Positions 33,664 through 40,147 of a DNA stretch of 64,000 nt are shown one piece after another. The DNA lies in contig DATKCK010000029.1 in NCBI GenBank assembly GCA_035513215.1, forward strand, positions 1 to 64,000, read 5' to 3'. The translations under genes were made by a program, and so were the position numbers. This stretch comes from DATCZB01 sp035513215 (GTDB lineage Bacteria > Pseudomonadota > Gammaproteobacteria > Steroidobacterales > Rariloculaceae). The number at the start of each line of letters is the position of its first letter. Position 1 is the stretch's first letter. The notes under the pieces were generated by a model that was given only the letters and a program-made list of their open reading frames with translations, was not told the DNA's origin and ran no database searches.

Positions 33664-33679
33664 TGTGACGTACGTCACA
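33664..33679. promoter_or_regulatory. CRP/FNR-family operator (TGTGA-N6-TCACA)
   Basis: TGTGACGTACGTCACA is a perfect 16-base palindrome and matches the CRP half-sites TGTGA and TCACA with the correct 6-base spacer. It lies 62 bp upstream of the start of the EF-hand/winged-helix gene on the minus strand and downstream of the NYN gene, so it most likely controls the former. The binding protein could be CRP, Vfr/Clp or another member of the family. Confidence 0.6.
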
Positions 33680-33784
33680 GGGGGAAAACGTCTCGTGGGA
33701 CCCTGACGAGCCCAACGCGGGCCCGACATCCGGCTGGTCTGCCGAGAGAGAGTGTCCGACTACAGGAGCACGCTCGCTCGTGCC

Positions 33785-34549
33785 TCAGGATTTGCGGTTC
33801 CGCCGTGGCTTGCTTCTCGCATTGCGCACGAACACGGACCTATGCCCCTTGTCCCCGCTCGACTCGCGGCGGACCTCGAACAGGTCAATCGATTCGAGCA
33901 GCGAGCTCAGCTTGGCGAAGCCGTAGTGACGTGAGTCGAAGTCAGGCTTCTGCGACGAGATCTGCTTGCCGACCTGGCCGAGCTCGGCCCAGCCGCCCTC
34001 GTCGGCACTCGCTTCAATGGCCGAGCGCAAAAGGTTGACGAGCCCCGTGTCGCGCTTGAGATTCTCGGCCGACGCGGCCGCGGTCTTCTTCGGCGCCTCC
34101 TCCGGGTCGGTCAGGATGTCGACGAAGGTGAATTTGTCGCAGGCGCTGACGAAGGCACTGGGCGTCTTGCGCTCGCCGAAACCGTAGACGACGAGCCCGC
34201 TCTCCCGGATCCTCGATGCCAGCCGCGTGAAGTCGCTGTCGCTCGAGACGAGACAGAAGCCGTCGACCTTGCCGCTGTAGAGAGTATCCATGGCATCGAT
34301 GATCATCGCCGTATCGGTCGCGTTCTTGCCGACGGTGTAGCGAAACTGCTGAATCGGCACGATCGAGTGATTGAGCAATGAGGTCTTCCAGCCGCCGAGA
34401 TGCGGCGTCGTCCAGTCGCCGTAGATGCGCTTGACGGTCAGGACGCCGAATTTCGATATCTCGGACAAGAGGCCGGCAATGATCGCGGGCGATGCATTGT
34501 CGGCGTCGATGAGCAATGCCAGGCGCTGGGCCTCGACGGGTCTTTCCAT
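33785..34549 (-). CDS. NYN-domain (LabA/DUF88) protein with C-terminal OST-HTH-like domain
   Basis: 254 residues from the ATG at 34549. The NYN/PIN-like ribonuclease domain has the acidic sites LALLIDADNASP (Asp15, Asp17), GKNATDTAMIIDAMD and FCLVSSDSDFTRLASRIRE. A Lys/Ala linker leads to a helical module (about 175-240) with LVNLLRSAIEASADEGGWAELGQVGKQISSQKPDFDSRHYGFAKLSSLLES in pieces, the OST-HTH/LOTUS pattern for RNA binding. The tail is strongly basic (RSKPRRNRKS). It is probably a metal-dependent RNase or RNA-binding protein. It lies 5 bp after the hydratase-lyase gene and may share its transcript. Confidence 0.88.
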   Translation of the reverse strand: MERPVEAQRLALLIDADNASPAIIAGLLSEISKFGVLTVKRIYGDWTTPHLGGWKTSLLNHSIVPIQQFRYTVGKNATDTAMIIDAMDTLYSGKVDGFCLVSSDSDFTRLASRIRESGLVVYGFGERKTPSAFVSACDKFTFVDILTDPEEAPKKTAAASAENLKRDTGLVNLLRSAIEASADEGGWAELGQVGKQISSQKPDFDSRHYGFAKLSSLLESIDLFEVRRESSGDKGHRSVFVRNARSKPRRNRKS

Positions 34550-34554
34550 GCGTC

Positions 34555-35394
34555 TCAATCCTTGCCCTTGAAGTGCTCGACGCCCGGCTTGAAGGTCTTA
34601 TCGTCGAGGAAGGCCTTCATCGCGCTCTGGCGGTTCTCGGCGCCGCCGAGATGCAGCGCCTCGGCCATCTTGGCGTAGAGATAATCGGCCGAAACCTCCC
34701 AATCCATGTATCGCGTGCGCTTCATCGCGAGCTTGGCGCCGCGCAGCACGGTCTGATTCTTCTCGAGCAGCGTCTGGGCCAGCGCCCGCGTCCGGTCCCT
34801 AAGCTCCGCGAGCGGCACGGCTTCGTTGACGAGCCCCATTTCGGCGGCCTTCCTGCCGTTGAAGGATTCGCCCGTCATCGTGTAGTAGAGCGCGTTGCGG
34901 TAGCCCATCGTCTCGATCGCCGCCTTGGTCACGTTGCCGGCCGGAAGGATGCCCCAGTTGACCTCGGACAGTCCGAATATGGCTTCCTCGGCCGCTATCG
35001 CGAGATCGCACGCGCAAACCGGGGTGAACGCGCCGCCGAAGCACCAGCCGTTGACCATGGCGATCGTCGGCTTCGGATAGTCTCTCAAGCGCCGCCATTG
35101 CCACTCCTCGGCGACGCGCCGGACGTTGAGCAGCACCGTGTCGGGCGCGTTATCGGTCGCGCGGAAGTACTCCTTGAGATCCATGCCGGCCGCGAACGAC
35201 TCGCCGGCCCCCGTCAGGACGAAGACGCCGCAGCGCTCGTCCACGGCCAGGGCCTCGACCACGTCGCGCATTTCCTCGTTGAGCGCAGGGCTCATGGCGT
35301 TACGCTTCTCGGGCCGATTCAGTGTCACCCAGGCGATGCCGTCCTCGAATTCGACGAGGACGTTCCTGCCCCAGGGTTCGCGAGCTGCCGTCAT
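34555..35394 (-). CDS. p-Hydroxycinnamoyl-CoA hydratase/lyase (feruloyl-CoA type)
   Basis: 279 residues, crotonase fold. The enzyme hydrates feruloyl- or coumaroyl-CoA and cleaves it to vanillin or 4-hydroxybenzaldehyde plus acetyl-CoA. The sequence has the HCHL-specific signatures LTGAGESFAAGMDLKEYFR, EEWQWRRLRDYPKPTIAMVNGWCFGGAFTP and GLSEVNWGILPAGNVTK, with Glu144 matching the catalytic Glu, and RYMDWEVSADYLYAK. No feruloyl-CoA synthetase is adjacent. It links with the aldehyde dehydrogenase and protocatechuate 4,5-cleavage genes at 49-56 kb. Against a generic enoyl-CoA hydratase: the MDLKEYFR and NGWCFGG stretches. Confidence 0.85.
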   Translation of the reverse strand: MTAAREPWGRNVLVEFEDGIAWVTLNRPEKRNAMSPALNEEMRDVVEALAVDERCGVFVLTGAGESFAAGMDLKEYFRATDNAPDTVLLNVRRVAEEWQWRRLRDYPKPTIAMVNGWCFGGAFTPVCACDLAIAAEEAIFGLSEVNWGILPAGNVTKAAIETMGYRNALYYTMTGESFNGRKAAEMGLVNEAVPLAELRDRTRALAQTLLEKNQTVLRGAKLAMKRTRYMDWEVSADYLYAKMAEALHLGGAENRQSAMKAFLDDKTFKPGVEHFKGKD

Positions 35395-35432
35395 TTCTGT
35401 CCTCCCAGACTAAAGCAGCCTATGGTACACGC

Positions 35433-36299
35433 TTACCCGGCCGAGCCAGCCTGTGCGAGAAGCGCCTTGGCACGCTTGACGACCGGCACGTCGATGACCC
35501 GGCCGTCGAGCGAGGTTGAGCCGCGCCCCGTGCGTTCGGCCGCCTCGAATGCGGCGACGATGCGTTTTGCCTCTTCGATCTCGGCTTCGCTCGGTGAGAA
35601 GCAGGCGTTGATCGCTTCGATCTGATCGGGATGAATCGCGAAGCGGCCCTTGAAGCCGAGACGCTTCGCGGCGAGCGAGCTCGATTCGAGCCCGTCCCTG
35701 TCGCGAAACTGAAAGTAGGGCGTGTCGAGCGCGAGCACGCCTGCGGCTCGCGCTGCGTTACAGATCGTCGACCGCGCATAGATCAGATTGGACTCGTCGT
35801 CGAGCCGCTCGATTCCGAGATCCGCCGTGTAATCCTCGCCGCCGAAGGCAACGGCAGCGATGCGCTCGCTCGCCGTGCAGATCTCATAGCAGTTGACGAT
35901 CGCGCGTGCCGTCTCGATCCAGGGAACCAGGCGCAGGCTGCCGCTATCGAGTCCGATGTTGCGTTCGCAGCGGGCGAGCGCAGCGGAGATCAGGCTAACA
36001 TCTCCTGCCGATTCGACCTTCCCGATCGAGATCCCGTAGACACCCGGCACGGCAACGGCCGCAACGTCGTCCTCGAACCAGTCCGTTCGAATCGCGTTGA
36101 CGCGCGGCAACAGCAGCGCGGCGTGCGCCGCGAGCCGCGGCAGCCACTCGACGATCGTCGAGCGCGCCGAGGCCTTCTCGGCGTCGGGCACCGAGTCCTC
36201 CATGTCGGGCACGAGTACGTCGGGCGCGAGGCCCGCTGCCTTGGCGAGCATGCTTGCCTTGTTGCCGGGGATGAACAGCAGGCTTCGCACCGGCGTCAT
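35433..36299 (-). CDS. HpcH/HpaI aldolase / CitE-like lyase family protein
   Basis: 288 residues. CitE-family barrel with SLLFIPGNKASMLAKAAGLAPDVLVPDMEDSVPDAEK, LLPRVNAI (Arg for the carboxylate), WIETARAIVNCYEI, FGGEDYTADLG and the C-terminal GFKGRFAIHPDQIEAINACFSPS. Members cleave or join acyl-CoA thioesters such as malyl-CoA, citramalyl-CoA or beta-methylmalyl-CoA with Mg2+. No citD/citF genes are near, so it is not part of a citrate lyase complex. It overlaps the following quinone oxidoreductase gene by 4 bp (ATGA), suggesting one operon. Substrate unknown. Confidence 0.87.
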   Translation of the reverse strand: MTPVRSLLFIPGNKASMLAKAAGLAPDVLVPDMEDSVPDAEKASARSTIVEWLPRLAAHAALLLPRVNAIRTDWFEDDVAAVAVPGVYGISIGKVESAGDVSLISAALARCERNIGLDSGSLRLVPWIETARAIVNCYEICTASERIAAVAFGGEDYTADLGIERLDDESNLIYARSTICNAARAAGVLALDTPYFQFRDRDGLESSSLAAKRLGFKGRFAIHPDQIEAINACFSPSEAEIEEAKRIVAAFEAAERTGRGSTSLDGRVIDVPVVKRAKALLAQAGSAG

Positions 36300-37285
36300 C
36301 GATCCCCGATGCGCAGTACGATCTTGCCGAAATGCTCACTCGCTTCCATCCGGCGGTGCGCGTCGGCGACGCGCTCGAGCGGCAGCTCGCTGTCGATCAT
36401 GGGCGCGATCCGGCCCTCGGCGAACAAAGGCATGACGGTTTTGGTGAAGTCGGCGATGATCGCTGCCTTTTCCGCCTTCGGCCGCGGACGCAGGACCGAC
36501 CCGATGATGCGCTGGCGCCTGACCATGAGGCGCCCGAGGCTCAAGCTCGCATCGCTGCCCTTCATGATGCCGATGATGACGAGCCGGCCGCCGATAGCTA
36601 GCGCTTCGAGGTTCTGCTCAAGATAAGCCGCGCCGATGTGATCGAGTATGACGTCGACACCGTGTGAGTCGGTGAAGCGCCCGATCTCGCCCGCGAAATC
36701 CTGGCTCGTGTAATCGATGACGAGATCAGGCCCGAGCCGGGCGACGCGATTGAGCTTGCCGGCAGAGGCCGTGACGATGATCGGGCTTTGCGGGCAAAGG
36801 GCATCGACGAGCTGGATGGCCGCCGTGTTCACGCCGCCGCCGCCACCATGCAGCAGTACGCTCTCGCCGTCGGCCAGGTTCGCGTTTCGAAACAGGTTGT
36901 GCCAGGCCGTGATATAGGTCTCGGCGACGCAGGCCGCCTGCTCGAATGGCATGTCGGCCGGTACCGGGAGCGTCAGCGCCGCGTCGGCGACGCAGAGCTC
37001 GGCATAGGCGCCGCCGCTGACGAGCGCGAAGACGCGGTCGCCGACGGCAGGCGAGCTGACACCGGGTCCGGCCCCGACGACCGTTCCGGCGCACTCGAGC
37101 CCTAGTATCTCCGACTCCCCCGGCGGCGGCGGGTAGTGTCCCTGCCGCTGCACGATGTCGGGACGGTTCACCGACGTCGCGGCGACCTCGATCAGCACCT
37201 GACCTTTGCCCGGAACGGGCGCCGCAATCTGATCGATGCGCATGACCTCGGCGGCGCCGAAGGAATCCATGACGACGGCCTTCAC
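36296..37285 (-). CDS. NAD(P)H-quinone oxidoreductase, zinc-free MDR type (PIG3-like)
   Basis: 329 residues from a GTG at 37285 (VKAVVMDSFGAAEVMRIDQI); earlier codons add a non-protein-like stretch. The GroES-like N-domain has ATSVNRPDIVQRQGHYPPPPGESEILGLECAGTVVGAGP and lacks the zinc ligands of alcohol dehydrogenases. The Rossmann domain has VLLHGGGGGVNTAAIQL and VDVILDHIGAAYLEQNLEAL. This matches the PIG3/QOR branch that reduces quinones or enones with NADPH. The gene precedes the CitE-like gene in the same operon. It is divergent from the aminotransferase gene across 125 bp. Confidence 0.9.
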   Translation of the reverse strand: MKAVVMDSFGAAEVMRIDQIAAPVPGKGQVLIEVAATSVNRPDIVQRQGHYPPPPGESEILGLECAGTVVGAGPGVSSPAVGDRVFALVSGGAYAELCVADAALTLPVPADMPFEQAACVAETYITAWHNLFRNANLADGESVLLHGGGGGVNTAAIQLVDALCPQSPIIVTASAGKLNRVARLGPDLVIDYTSQDFAGEIGRFTDSHGVDVILDHIGAAYLEQNLEALAIGGRLVIIGIMKGSDASLSLGRLMVRRQRIIGSVLRPRPKAEKAAIIADFTKTVMPLFAEGRIAPMIDSELPLERVADAHRRMEASEHFGKIVLRIGDR

Positions 37286-37410
37286 TGATCGCGGCTCAGA
37301 TTTGGTGTTGTTGTGCCAGCGGCATCTCCTTACTATACCGGACCGGTTCGGGTGCGGCGTCGACCAGACGGGCGACACGGCTGACGATTCCCGGCGAGAA
37401 AGGAAGCAAG

Positions 37411-38607
37411 GTGTTCGAATCCCTGGAACGACTCCCGGCCGATGCCATCATCGGCATCATGGCGCTGTTTCGCGCCGACCCCAGCAAGAACAAGGTCGAT
37501 CTCAGCGTCGGCGTCTATCAGGACGACGAGGGCAGGACGCCGATCCTCGAATGCGTCCGCCGAGGGGAGAAAGCCATGCTCGAGGCGCAGTCCACGAAGA
37601 CGTACGTCGGGATTACGGGTAATGCCGGATTCAATTCGGGCATTCAGGAGTTGATCTTCGGTCGCGACCATGAGGTCGTCGCCGACCAGCGAGTCGCGAC
37701 CGTTCAGACGCCGGGCGGCAGCGGCGGACTTTGCGTCGCAGCTCATCTTATTCATCGCGCGCGTCATGGCGTGCACGTGCACATCAGCGATCCGTCGTGG
37801 CCGAACCATCTGCCGCTGTTGAAGCTCGCCGGCCTCGCCATCGAGCAGTATCCCTACTACGACAATGCCGAGCATCGCATCGACTTCGAGGGCATGGTCA
37901 AGGCCGTCGAGGCGATTCATTCCGGTCACGTCCTGCTGTTGCACGGCTGCTGCCACAACCCCTGCGGCGCGGATCTCTCGAAGGAGCAGTGGCACGTGCT
38001 CGCCGAGCTCTGCCAGCGCCGCAAGATCGTTCCGTTTATCGATCTGGCCTACCAGGGCCTGAGCCAGGGGCTCGAGGAAGACGCATATGGCGTTCGGATC
38101 ATGGCCGAGCACGTGCCGGAGCTCATCGTCGTCGCATCGTGCTCGAAGAACTTCGGGCTTTATCGTGAGCGCGTCGGCTCGGTCAGCGTCGTTGCCGCGG
38201 ACACGGAGTCGCGCGACAGGATCCTGACCAATCTTGCGAACGTCGCGCGCGGGCTTTACTCGATGCCGCCCGACCACGGCGCGGCGATCGTCGATCGCGT
38301 GCTGCACGATGCCGAGCTCAGGCGGCTCTGGGAATCGGAGGTCGGCGAGATCAGGGAACGGATCAACGGGCTCCGGCAACTGTTCGTCGAGAAGATCGCG
38401 GAGCGGAGAACGCCGCGGGATTTTTCCTTCATTGCCCATGAACGGGGCATGTTCTCGTTTCTCGGCATCAGCAAGGAGCAGGTCGTCCGGCTGCGCGAGG
38501 AGTTCCATGTTTACATGCTGGAGTCGAGCCGGATCAATCTGGCCGGCATCAACTCGTCCAACGTCGAATACGTCGTCGATTCCATCGCCAAGGTTTTGAG
38601 CCGCTGA
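37411..38607 (+). CDS. Aromatic amino acid / aspartate aminotransferase (class I, TyrB/AspC type)
   Basis: 398 residues, the length of the AspC/TyrB subgroup. Family motifs: MFESLERLPADAIIGIMALFRADPSKNKVDLSVGVYQDDEGRTPIL, KTYVGITGNAGFN, VQTPGGSGGLCVAAHLI, LLHGCCHNPCGADLS with the PLP-ring Asn, and the Schiff-base Lys in VASCSKNFGLYRERVG. PLP-dependent transfer of the amino group between aspartate or aromatic amino acids and 2-oxoglutarate. The GTG start has AAGGAAG before it. An MFS gene starts 4 bp after the stop. Confidence 0.92.
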   Translation: MFESLERLPADAIIGIMALFRADPSKNKVDLSVGVYQDDEGRTPILECVRRGEKAMLEAQSTKTYVGITGNAGFNSGIQELIFGRDHEVVADQRVATVQTPGGSGGLCVAAHLIHRARHGVHVHISDPSWPNHLPLLKLAGLAIEQYPYYDNAEHRIDFEGMVKAVEAIHSGHVLLLHGCCHNPCGADLSKEQWHVLAELCQRRKIVPFIDLAYQGLSQGLEEDAYGVRIMAEHVPELIVVASCSKNFGLYRERVGSVSVVAADTESRDRILTNLANVARGLYSMPPDHGAAIVDRVLHDAELRRLWESEVGEIRERINGLRQLFVEKIAERRTPRDFSFIAHERGMFSFLGISKEQVVRLREEFHVYMLESSRINLAGINSSNVEYVVDSIAKVLSR

Positions 38608-38611
38608 TGGT

Positions 38612-39826
38612 TTGCGTCTGAAGCCCCCATTCGATCGGCTCCTGCTGCCGATCTACGTCCCGTCGCTGATCGTCTCGGCGAGTCAGACGGCGCTGCTCAT
38701 ATTGCTGCCGCTCTATGTCGTCGAGCTTGGAATGAGTGCAGCGATCGCGGCGCTGATCGTCGGCATTCGCGGTATCGGGCTCCTGCTGTTCGACGTTCCC
38801 GCAGGGATGTTCGCAAGCCGTTTCGGCGATCGCGCCATCCTGCTGCTCGGTCTCGCCGTGCTCGTGGCCGGCACGGGGCTCATCGCGCTCTCGGCGAACC
38901 CCTGGCTGCTTGCGCTCGGCGCGTTTTTGACCGGCGCCGGCTTCGCCGCCTGGATGCTCGGACGTCAGTCCTATATCGCCGACACCTGCGCACCGCGCGA
39001 GACGGGCCGGGCGATTACCGTCATGGCGGGCCTTCAGCGCGTCGGGATCTTCATCGGCCCCGGACTCGGTGGCGTGCTCGCGGCGGCGACAAGCTACTCG
39101 CTGACATTCGCCGTCGGCGCCGCGATCACCGTTGCGGCGGGCGCGCTCGTCTGGCCCTACTGCCAGGTGGGCAGCCGGCCGTCAGCGGGCGACGCGGCCG
39201 GGCACTTCAGTCTCGCGCCGACGCTCAGGCTCGCGCGCCGACATGCGCGCGTGTTCCTGACTGCCGGTTGGGCGGCGATGTCGCTTCAGCTCATGCGCGC
39301 GACGCGCATGCTGCTCGTGCCGCTCGCCGGTGTCGAGCTCGGGCTCGACGCCGCGGCCGTCGGGCTCATCTTTTCGGTCTCTGCCGGCATCGACATGTGC
39401 CTCTTCTACCCGGTCGGCTGGGTCGTCGACCGGCACGGGCGCAGATGGAGTGCCGTTCCGAGCCTGACGCTGTTCGCTCTCGGTCTCGCGTTGCTGCCGC
39501 TGGCATCGGGTTTCGCCTCGCTGCTCGCCGTCGCCTGCCTGCTCGGCTTCGCGAACGGAATCGGCACCGGCATCGTCATGATCATCGGTGCCGATCTCTC
39601 GCGCCGCTCCGAGGACCGCAGCCAGTTTCTCGGCGTCTGGCGCCTGATCGGCGACGCCGGCATGAGCGGCGCGCCGCTTTTGAGCGCGGCCTTGTTGAGC
39701 GTCGCCAGCCTGGCGGCGGCCAGCGTCGTCGTCGCCGCGCTCGGGTTCGCCGGCGCTTTCGTCATGCTAACGCTGGTGCCCGAGACGCTCGAGCGTGGGC
39801 CGACAGACTCCACTGAACGCCCATAG
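38612..39826 (+). CDS. MFS transporter
   Basis: 404 residues with 12 predicted helices. The first loop contains the MFS signature-like GIGLLLFDVPAGMFASRFGDRAILLLG, and the second half has PVGWVVDRHGRRWSAVPSLTLFALGL, the corresponding loop. Helices 4-5 contain LGRQSYIADTCAPRETGRAITVMAGLQRVGIFIGPGLGG, typical of drug-efflux type MFS proteins. Substrate unknown. It starts with TTG 4 bp after the aminotransferase gene. Its C-terminus (LTLVPETLERGPTDS) is echoed by a gene remnant at 49542-49607. Confidence 0.88.
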   Translation: MRLKPPFDRLLLPIYVPSLIVSASQTALLILLPLYVVELGMSAAIAALIVGIRGIGLLLFDVPAGMFASRFGDRAILLLGLAVLVAGTGLIALSANPWLLALGAFLTGAGFAAWMLGRQSYIADTCAPRETGRAITVMAGLQRVGIFIGPGLGGVLAAATSYSLTFAVGAAITVAAGALVWPYCQVGSRPSAGDAAGHFSLAPTLRLARRHARVFLTAGWAAMSLQLMRATRMLLVPLAGVELGLDAAAVGLIFSVSAGIDMCLFYPVGWVVDRHGRRWSAVPSLTLFALGLALLPLASGFASLLAVACLLGFANGIGTGIVMIIGADLSRRSEDRSQFLGVWRLIGDAGMSGAPLLSAALLSVASLAAASVVVAALGFAGAFVMLTLVPETLERGPTDSTERP

Positions 39827-40147
39827 CGCCAGGATCGGAAATAGCTCCCTGCCCTGACGTCCTCGACGGCTTCGTTGATTTCCTCGCCGGCGCGCTCAAG
39901 CGGGCCGCTTCGCGAAGCATCGGGTCTACGCGGCCGCGCGGTCTGTATGCTGGCGCACGTAGCGGCTCGCCTTAGGTGCGTCAGCGTACAGACGTCGCTG
40001 CGCGCTGAAGCTAGCGTCATTCGATGACGAGAAAAGCCGAGATCGGCTGCTGCGCGCTCGGGATCGCGCTGCTCGCGATTACTTCGGAGCGCGCACAGGG
40101 CGAAATTGGGCGGCAGCAGTCGATCCCTGAACTAGGTAGGCGATAGG
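39827..40147. other. 321-bp gap with a small-protein relic and a short secreted-type frame
   Basis: No full gene is seen. On the minus strand around 39840-39920 the translation reads SGPLERAGEEINEAVEDVRA, which resembles the amphipathic GExIxxAxED repeat of small envelope-stress proteins and may be the 3' remnant of such a gene. The frame then runs antisense into the MFS gene. On the plus strand a 40-codon frame (40024-40146) is listed separately. No tRNA, promoter or terminator can be assigned with confidence. Confidence 0.4.
40024..40146 (+). CDS. Short frame with signal-like N-terminus, doubtful
   Basis: A 40-residue frame beginning MTRKAEIGCCALGIALLAIT, with a basic start and hydrophobic core like a signal peptide, and ending IPELGRR. 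It stops one base before the GTG of the FG-GAP protein. It may be a leader peptide coupled to that gene, the remnant of a longer secreted protein, or chance. There is no clear ribosome site. Confidence 0.25.
   Translation: MTRKAEIGCCALGIALLAITSERAQGEIGRQQSIPELGRR

Noticed and set aside
38612..39826. Treating the MFS gene itself as part of the acquired module
   Set aside because: Its codon style matches the surroundings and it is 4 bp from the aminotransferase gene. Only its 3' end is echoed at the module border.
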